From NCBI GenBank assembly GCA_009599575.1, contig VWND01000095.1:682001-746000 (forward strand): a stretch of DNA of 64,000 nt, given 5' to 3'. Both the position numbers and the translations under genes were made by a program. Positions 57,117 through 64,000 of this stretch are shown in pieces. The DNA is from Blumeriella jaapii (Eukaryota > Ascomycota > Leotiomycetes > Helotiales > Drepanopezizaceae). The notes beneath the pieces are model-generated. The model did no database searches. It was not told the origin of the DNA and saw nothing but the letters and a program-made list of their open reading frames with translations. Within the stretch, counting starts at the first letter, position 1; every line of letters begins with the position of its first letter.

Positions 57117-59783
57117 CTTGGCTTGACTTGCCTGTCAAGCGAGTCGTTGCTTGCTGGCTTGCTCGGTTAACTAACGGCGCGCGAGCTCCAAACTTTGCCT
57201 TGGAATGCCGCCGCGGCGAATCCTTGTGCACTTGGACAGTTTTATTTATTTATATCTGGTTGGGTATGCGCGAGCGATTCTTCTCTCGCGACGTGAGGTG
57301 TGTTTCGTGCGTTGGTACATTGTGAGCGGAGGGGAAGGAGGGGGGGGGGGGGGCGCAATATTGACATTCTCGAGAAAGGAGAAGGCCTCCTTTGTTGACG
57401 GGTCATCGACGGATGCGGCGACTTTTTGCTTCTAAGCGACTTTTGCATGCGTCGATGGGGATTGGGATGGATAAAGACATGGAACGGAATTGGAGGGAGG
57501 GATAGCAAACAAGAGGATTTTATGGGGGGGGGGGGGGTAAGGAGGGTGATGCTTTTGGCGTGGGTTTTGAACGGCATGGGATGGTTGGGGGAATGGGCGG
57601 GGAGCATGGCTTCGCTTAGTTGGAGTGAGGTGGAAAGAGCAACATCAACAAAAACAACAACAACAACAAGGACAACGGAAATTCGTCTCGGGGGTTGGGG
57701 ATATCAGACTCCTGCCACATGACAGCATGCTGGGCTTTACATGACGACGTACTGCAATAGAACAGCAGCAATCCCGTAGTGTACAATTTGTGACATGGTG
57801 ATCTGACGGTCGGTTCGGATATCTGTTTCCCAAGTCCCGTCGTCCTTCTGCAACAACGGCCTGTAGCGAAACGGTACATCCCATGTGTAATGTATACCTA
57901 CCATTGTGCTCGAAGGAGATTTACACCCCCCCTCTCCCGCGCGTCATTGCTAGGCGAGATGAGAAGCATCACTTGGCTTGTGCCGGCTTGTTTACAGTAT
58001 TTGCATCTGTCAGTGCGACTGCCCCCTTTCCCGTTCCGCCATTCTCCCAAACGGCCGAGATCCCGCTTCACCAACACACCACCCCCGAATCCCACTCGCA
58101 GCCTCAAACCCACCCACTCCATCACCACCAACAGTTCATCGCCACAAGCTGCCTCCTCCCTCATCACCGTCGCAGCCTTGACCAAAACCCCGCCCCCCCC
58201 CCCTTTCCTCGCCTCTCGCACGCGTGGCATTCGCTGGTCGAGAGAGGACGGGGGCTGTAGCTGCTACCTCCTGCTTAGGTAGGTACCGGGTGTCTGGACA
58301 GGCGAAATCGACGTGTGGCCCGGACAGGCGATGCGTTTGTATCCGCTTGCAGATGAACGGGTTGCCTATCTCAAAATAGGGAGGCTCGATGCGGATGCCA
58401 ATGAGACAAGGGAGCGGACGTTACACGTTACACGTGTGTGTGTGTATGTGTGTCTGCAAATGGTAAGTAAGTAGGGCCAGGAACAAAGAAACGCCATACC
58501 GAGACGGAACAAACACCACACCCGACAAAGGACGGCGAGGTTCTCGAAACGGGTTTCGTTGCATGGCGACGCAATCACCAACCAGAGAGAGACAAAGGAA
58601 TGTTTTGTCGTCTGAAACGCATTGTTGCGGTGCGAACCAGAGCGCATTCCTTTCGTGGAGCGCGTACCGCTGAATCAAATGAATGCCACGCGCTATGTAA
58701 GGTAGGTAGGTAGGTGATGGGAGCGGTAGCGGCAGTGGCTGTTTCCGGATCACGTTGTGGTTGAATCTCGGGTTGCAAATATGATTCGAACCCAGAAAAA
58801 CGGCTCAGAAAATTGGTCGGGTTGTGGATGGGTGTGTTTCTCCGCGAGAAAGAGCCAGATGGGGAGATGGCTTGCTGCTGGCTTGCACTTACCTACCTAC
58901 CTGCCTACGGCAGAGTGCAAAAAGTCCAAACACTCTCCTCCCGTGGGCAGCCTAGGCTATGTGTATTCGATTTCGCAGGAGGGAGGCTGGCCGCTTCCTG
59001 GTCCTTTGAGTGCACGGTACAGTAAAGCACCGTTTAGATGTGTGATATGTATGCATAGCTGCTTTTCCAACGTTTTTTTGTTACACTGTAGCTTCGCTCA
59101 CTGTTGTTTACTTCTTAGTTTCTCCTGCTAATCTTGCTCGAAGGATGAAAGGGCCTTCGTGATTTTTCGATCATGTCCGGTTGAGAATCTTGGGGTATCG
59201 GTGAACGCGGAATGGTACAGTAAGTATCGATTGCATCCCGAGCTCGAACACGCTTCATTACACACCAAACGTCAAACGCGTTAGTTGAAACAGCTTGAAA
59301 AGCGCGGCATGATGTTGATAATGAAGTTTCGTGTTAGTGTAGATTAGCTATCACTAATGGAGATCGTGTAAAAGCAGGAGTTGGAGCTGAAGGATGGTAT
59401 ACATAATCTTGATGTATGTATTGTATTCAGACGTTTGTTTACTATTAAAAGCGGCCAGCTAGCCTACCTAGGCTGTTTTGGCTGCCAAGATGGGAGGGAG
59501 TGGGTTGGGAAAGAAGGAAGAGTACGTAACTTACTAGAACATGTAATACCTGGTTATGTCCATTACAGTCTATGGTGCTACTTACTGTACCTGGGGCACA
59601 TGTCACGTTACTGCACGTGTGTTACATATGATCTCGGTGCAAAGTTTGACTTCTCTCTGATTAGATTAGATGCAAATCTACCTACCAGCCCGCCAGCCCC
59701 TCCCCTAAGACCCCATGACGCAACGAGATTAATGCAATAGAGCTGAGGACGTTACGCACGCGTAGGCCGATAGATCCGTCGGT
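57117..59783. other. Intergenic, no supported gene (2.7 kb)
   Basis: Holds the upstream region of the giant coiled-coil gene. Features: poly-G runs at 57339-57352 and 57526-57538, an ACAACA run at 57645-57669, a poly-C run at 58192-58203, a GTGTGT run at 58434-58450, TAGGTAGG repeats at 58698-58715, and CTACCTACCTGCC at 58891. TACAGTA/TACTGTA occurs near 59017, 59217 and 59584. Open frames are low-complexity only. Confidence 0.5.
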
Positions 59784-61079
59784 CTACAAGAGCACAGCAG
59801 CAACAGCGCCAACTCCCAACACGACGATTTCCAGACCAGCGCCCAGACGGCCCGCAGCAGCCGTGACCTCGAGGCCAGACGGGGTGGGCGTCTTGGCGGG
59901 CACGCCGACGGTGCCGGGCGTGGTGGCGCCGAAGGCCGTCACGGGGGTCGGGGCGGGGGTTTGGACGGTGATGGGCACGATGGTGGTGCTGTAGATGGGG
60001 TAGGTGACCGTGCCGGGGGCGGTGACGGGGTAGGTGGATTTGCCGATGGTGAGGACGGTCGACTTGGGGCCTGGGGTTGGGATGTTAACATTGATGATTT
60101 GCATTGCTGTGAAGTTGAGGGGGGAGAGAGGAGGGAGGGGGAGAGGGGAGGGAGGGGGAGAGAGACGTACAGTATGTTGTGGTGGTTCCGACGACGACGG
60201 TGGACGTCGTTGCCGGGTAGGTGGCGGTGAGAGTGCAATCTGAGAGGTTTTAGTACGTTTTACGTTTCCATTTGATATAGTGAGTGGCTCGGGGATCAAA
60301 GCATCGGTTCGCCCAAAGTCGAACTTACCCTTGACAGTCAGGGTGGTTTCGTGGGCGACGGTGTACGTCTGTTTCCCGAAGGTCAGAGTCGTCGCCCCGG
60401 GACAGTAGGTCGTGTAGGTCTTGTAGGTCTCCGTCGTGGTGATGTAGACGGCAGGAGCAGTAGCATAGTCAGTGGGGTACGCGATGCTCGAGTTCGCCGT
60501 GTGGACTGGATACTCGGAGCTGGCATCGGTAGAGTAGACTGGGTACCCGGAGCTGACGCCGGTAGGGTAAACCGGATACTCGGAGCTGGAGTCGGTAGGG
60601 TAGACCGGGTACTCGGAGCTGGAGTCGGTAGGGTAGACAGGGTACTCGGAGCTCGCCTCGTACGAAGACGGCGTATACATGGCCGGCGAAGAGCTCGAGG
60701 TCGTCTCGGCGCTGGTGGCGTAGGGAGCACTGGTGGCATCCGAGGTTGCGGCCGCCGTCGTCGAAGAGGCATGAGTTGCCGTGTAGGTGATACAGCTGCA
60801 CGCCGAGCTCAGAGGCTTCGGCTCACAGTTGGCGTAATCGGCCGGAACAGAGCTGATGGAGCCCGCGAGGTACTGGACGCAAAAGGGCGCCACGACGCCG
60901 GCGAAGCGCGCATCGATGAGGTTTCGGTAGCAGTTGTCGTGCTCCTGGAAGGGGTTTATGTGTTAGTCGGGAGACCGCGTTGGGCTGACGAGCTGAAGGG
61001 AAAGACCTACGCAGTCAGGGTATGACCAGGCATGGACAGTGGAGAGCAGCGCTCCCAGGCTCATGTAAACTCCACGCAT
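59784..61079 (-). CDS. GPI-anchored cell-wall protein with tandem repeats
   Basis: Surface protein made of a signal peptide (MRGVYMSLGALLSTVHAWSY), a Cys-containing N-terminal domain (YPDC, EHDNCYRNLIDARF, PFCVQYLAGS, ANCEPKPLSSACSCI), a Ser/Thr/Tyr-rich stalk with five tandem copies of about 11 residues of the form SSEYPVYPTDS (60517-60655), two Thr-rich adhesive-type repeats (LTFGKQTYTVAHETTLTVK and LTIGKSTYPVTAPGTVTYPI) and a GPI signal (GRLGAGLEIVVLGVGAVAAV). Exons 61079-61011, 60944-60329, 60239-60171 and 60106-59784 give 1077 nt, 358 residues. Such proteins sit in the wall and act in structure or adhesion. The first two repeat copies on the C-terminal side have diverged (GYPVYST, EYPVHTA), so copy number probably varies between strains. 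No enzymatic domain. Confidence 0.82.
60517..60655 (-). repeat. Coding minisatellite, about 33-bp unit, five copies
   Basis: In-frame repeat encoding SSEYPVYPTDS in the wall-protein stalk. Three central copies are nearly identical at DNA level (GGAGTCGGTAGGGTAGAC-type block), the outer two degenerate. Confidence 0.88.
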
Positions 61080-63447
61080 GGTGCTGAGGGTAAGTTGTGA
61101 TTTGGGGAGCGAGCGGAGGGCGTTAAGCGAGTGAAGCGTGTTGACAACGAACGAGTGACGGCGTGGAGAAACAACGAGTGATCGGGAGCAACGGCTGTGT
61201 GAAGAAGACGGGCTGATGAGAAGTTGGGAAGATACAGGGAGATTCCGAGCTTCAAATAATGGGACGGATTCTCCAGCGCTAAGGTAAGTGCCTTCTTCTC
61301 GAGATCTCCATGCAGGAGGTGAGAGGCCGCTTAAGTCGGATATGGCATGGCCATTGCATTGGGGCAGAGGTGATTCCTGGCCCTGCAGCTCTGCACGCGG
61401 GACGTTCTACCGGGCACATGGGACGCCGGACGGACGTGGGACGGGAAAAAGGGAGGAAAGAGAAAGAAAACGGCTCCCGGGCCGCTGTGTAAAGCAGCAA
61501 AAACTACCAATCCGAAAGCACGACGCGCTTAGCCCGACCTGCCCATCGCCTGCGCGTTGCGTGTAACGTTGCAACGGGACGAGAACGGAGCAGGACTAAG
61601 ACCCATCCAGGAAGAAGCAAAGCACCACCTGGTGTACTGCGTCACACCTGCGCCAGCTCTAGATCAGGAGATCGACGATACAGATAGGTAGGCAGGTAGG
61701 TAGGTGGGTAGGTAGGTAGGTAGGTAAATACCTTCGTCCAAGCGTGTGCTGACGAACATGCAAGCTCGAGGGGAGGTAGAGGAGTCGACGAAAACAAACA
61801 AACGCCCGCCTTAGCGAGAATGCTTAGTTCGAGCTTTAGCCGAAAAAGCTTGAATTTAGCGAGGGTGAAACACACCGGCTGGTGGAAGGGCCGTGCCAGC
61901 TGGCTGGATTTGGCGGCGGACGTACGGTACCTACGTACCAACCACAGTACGGCACACACAGGACATATCGAACCGATTCGCTTTAACAGAAGAGGTTCCT
62001 GACTAGGTCGCAGGGATCCTGTGCGCAGCCGGCCGGCACCAAACTGTCAATAGTGTGGCCGTCGCGTGTTGTGTTCGTGCCGCGAGCCGGCCGACTGTCT
62101 AAAGTGATAGAGATCTCCGAGACTCCGATAGATTTCCCTTGAGCAAGATGACTCGTCCAGCTAGGAAAAGGGTGTGGAACGGCCTGTCACAACCAGGGCC
62201 GAGCATTTACAGTACGTACGAACGAACGTAAACATTCAACTCAGCCTGAACGCACCCCTCGGCGAGGAAAGGTTCGGTTTTCCTAGTTCTCATACAGTGC
62301 TATACAAGCAAACAAATTCAAACAGTCAAAGCAGAGCAGAGACCGATTATGAAATAGCGAGCAGGCGGGCGACCTTTCCCAGTCTCGGACGAGGGACGCT
62401 ACTTACTCTTTCTTGATGATGTCTGGCTGAAGCCCCTGAAGAATGAAGAGAACCGTACTTACCTACAGTACCTGTGTACAGACCGCCAGGCTTAGAGCGG
62501 CAGTAGTTCCCTCTGCTTCCGGTCGTGTCTGGTTCTCGCCCGTCGCTGTCTCCTGTCCGTGTGTTGGACGTCGCGACTCGTGGAGCATGCACACCTACAT
62601 ACCGTACCACCACCTACTAGGTAACGTACTGTGCCTACGTATCTACGGTTTACGCAGAGTCGGTACTGTACGAAGGTATGTACAGAGGTACCTACAGTAC
62701 CTGATAAGCTCACCGAGTTCGCGTTCCCAGGATTTCGGTCAGCTGCGTGCGTTGTTGTTTGCGCGCTCGCTCACCGGCTCGCGTTGAGAATTTCCGTTAT
62801 GAAAAGCTCGGATGTTTGATGTGATATGTGTATCAAATATAGCGCGCTTCGAGCTTACCGGGGAGTAGGGGATAGGGGGAAGATCTGGTATCTCTTTTTT
62901 TTTTTGTGTGTGTTTAAAAAAAATGGTTAGGTTTCTAACATGTGAATAACATCGAAAAAGAGAAACGAGCGGTTTGCAATTAAGAAAGAACCTAGCTACA
63001 TAATTTCACTCCAATTCATTTCATTCCTTTGGCAAATTGGTCAAGCGAGTGAGCGAGTCCAAGTTCATTTCGCAGGCACTGAATCTAGCTAGATAGATAG
63101 GTCAAGATCGATAGGTTACATAGTTTATTCAGTTTACATCGATTCATCGACGAGCTAATGCATCAATAGTAACGAACCTATCCAAAGCATAATTTATCAA
63201 ACAACCGTAGGGGTTTATGGTGAAATGGGTTTCCTTCCCTATCTACATAGGTACACCGGCACATGCTCTTGTTGTTGCGTAATGGATGGATATCATCGCT
63301 AAACGAGAGCAAGCCAATTCAAGTCGAATTTATGCCTTTTGAAATGCGGTTCAGAATAGAGAAAGAGCAGCGCAGCAGCAGCAGCGCAGCAGAAGGAAAC
63401 GCCCTGTCAATCCCCCCCCACACCCCAATCATCCATCATCATCGCAT
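61080..63447. other. Intergenic, no supported gene (2.4 kb)
   Basis: A TAGG microsatellite lies at 61684-61727. From 62190 to 62710 there are at least five TACAGTAC/TACTGTAC motifs (near 62205, 62464, 62626, 62667 and 62693), the densest cluster in the window. A poly-T/GT stretch lies at 62896-62913. Open frames are short and unrecognised. Confidence 0.5.
61684..61727. repeat. (TAGG)n microsatellite
   Basis: About ten copies of TAGG/GTAG with two single-base variants. Confidence 0.92.
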
Positions 63448-63937
63448 TCATCCATTCTCTTCCTCGCCCTCATCCCAACCCCAACCCCGATGCTCATCCC
63501 CATTCGGCCAGATCAAAGCAGCACCCGCATCAGCATCAGTATCAGCTTCAGCATTCCCAAGCCCGAACCTCCCTCCCCCACCGCCTTCGCCGCCGTCGTC
63601 GCTCTTCCAACATACGATCCCCTCCGCCAGCGCCCAATTCACAAGCAAGTCATCCCTTCCCGCGTCCACACTCCCCTCCCCGCCGTCAAGATGCCTCGCG
63701 ACATGCTCCAGCCACTGATCCCAGCACTTTCCGCCCTCAAAAAAGACACCGCCCGCACGGCACTCCTCCGAAGGACAGCCAAGCTTCTGCGGCGGCTGCC
63801 GCTTGGTTCGAAGGCACTCATCCTGCAGGCGGCGAATCCGCTCTTCCCACGCGGGGTCTTTGGCTTTCGACGCGGCTGCCCCGGGGGTCAGGGCTGGGGA
63901 GTGGATGCGGCGGAGGTGTTGCGTGAAGAGGTCCTTG
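63448..63937 (-). CDS. C2H2 zinc-finger protein (3' part, runs off the window)
   Basis: C-terminal end of a fungal C2H2-type protein of the kind annotated as putative transcription factors. The last exon starts at 63937 after a TTTCTCTAG acceptor. It opens KDLFTQHLRRIHSP, which holds the two zinc-binding His of a C2H2 finger whose Cys pair must lie upstream, outside the window. It continues with a basic linker (WEERIRRLQDECLRTKRQPP) and a second finger-like element, LGCPSEECRAGGVFFEGGKC then WDQWLEHVARHL, a pattern this family shows after the classical finger. The tail is Gly/Asp/Glu-rich low complexity (DDGGEGGGGGRFG), matched at DNA level by CCG/CAT repeats. 163 codons present. Target genes unknown. 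Confidence 0.78.
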
Positions 63938-64000
63938 CTAGAGAAAGCGAATGGGAAAGGACGTCAGTGATGTGATACAGCTTCTGGGTGGAGGTGCGGA

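Noticed and set aside
58770..58800. Possible minus-strand tRNA (GATTCGAACCC resembles a B box)
   Set aside because: The flanking bases do not form a T stem and no acceptor or anticodon arm pairs around it.

Overview
The window is a stretch of nuclear chromosome from a filamentous ascomycete (Pezizomycotina). The evidence is split genes with short introns (about 50-60 nt, GTRNGT donors, CTAAC/CTGAC-like branch sites, CAG/TAG acceptors), intergenic regions of 0.5-2.5 kb rich in microsatellites, and families typical of these fungi: Vps62, the fungal dynamin-like GTPase, secreted BBE-type FAD oxidases, rhodopsin-like membrane proteins and NRPS-like adenylating enzymes. I do not assign a class or genus. 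Exons were placed by eye from splice consensus, reading phase and family conservation.

Layout. 1-700: 5' part of an alkaline phosphatase (-), cut by the window edge. 3.8-6.1 kb: two ribosomal protein genes, RPL10/uL16 and RPL30/eL30, both on the minus strand. 7.4-9.4 kb: a coiled-coil protein (+). 9.4-12.4 kb: mostly non-coding, but it holds a tRNA-Pro(AGG) gene interrupted twice. 12.4-13.7 kb: a seven-repeat PLL-like (DUF346) lectin (-). 15.96-16.2 kb: a small secreted protein (-). 18.3-20.1 kb: a ferroportin-like metal exporter (+). 21.8-23.5 kb: Vps62 (-). 25.0-27.7 kb: a dynamin-like GTPase (-). 28.85-29.4 kb: a decayed APH-type phosphotransferase pseudogene. 30.6-31.5 kb: a secreted EEP-fold protein that has lost catalytic residues (-). 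32.8-34.5 kb: a secreted BBE-type FAD oxidoreductase (-). 36.7-38.0 kb: a rhodopsin-like integral membrane protein (+). 38.7-40.1 kb: an AT-rich inverted-repeat transposon relic. 41.4-43.3 kb: a stand-alone adenylate-forming enzyme (-). 45.3-46.8 kb: a DAO-type FAD oxidoreductase (+). 47.8-49.7 kb: a secreted amidase (-). 51.0-52.3 kb: a TMEM19/DUF92 membrane protein (+). 52.5-57.1 kb: a giant coiled-coil protein (-). 59.8-61.1 kb: a GPI-anchored cell-wall protein (-). 63.4 kb to the end: the 3' part of a C2H2 zinc-finger protein (-).

The left half and the far right carry housekeeping and conserved genes. The 28-50 kb stretch has an accessory character: a pseudogene, a degenerate paralogue, oxidoreductases, an orphan adenylation enzyme and a transposon relic. 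The three redox/adenylating enzymes and the membrane protein could be remnants of a secondary-metabolism neighbourhood, but nothing shows a shared pathway.

The most unusual item is the tRNA-Pro gene at 11683-11824. Besides a normal 17-nt anticodon-loop intron it carries a 53-nt insertion in the variable arm with the signals of a spliceosomal intron (GTAAGT, GCTAAC, CAG). Removing both insertions restores a complete cloverleaf. A second theme is that four otherwise intact conserved genes (RPL30, the 7.4-kb coiled-coil gene, the amidase and the giant coiled-coil gene) each need one small indel correction, three of them at short homopolymer or dinucleotide runs. That points to residual assembly errors or to real lesions.
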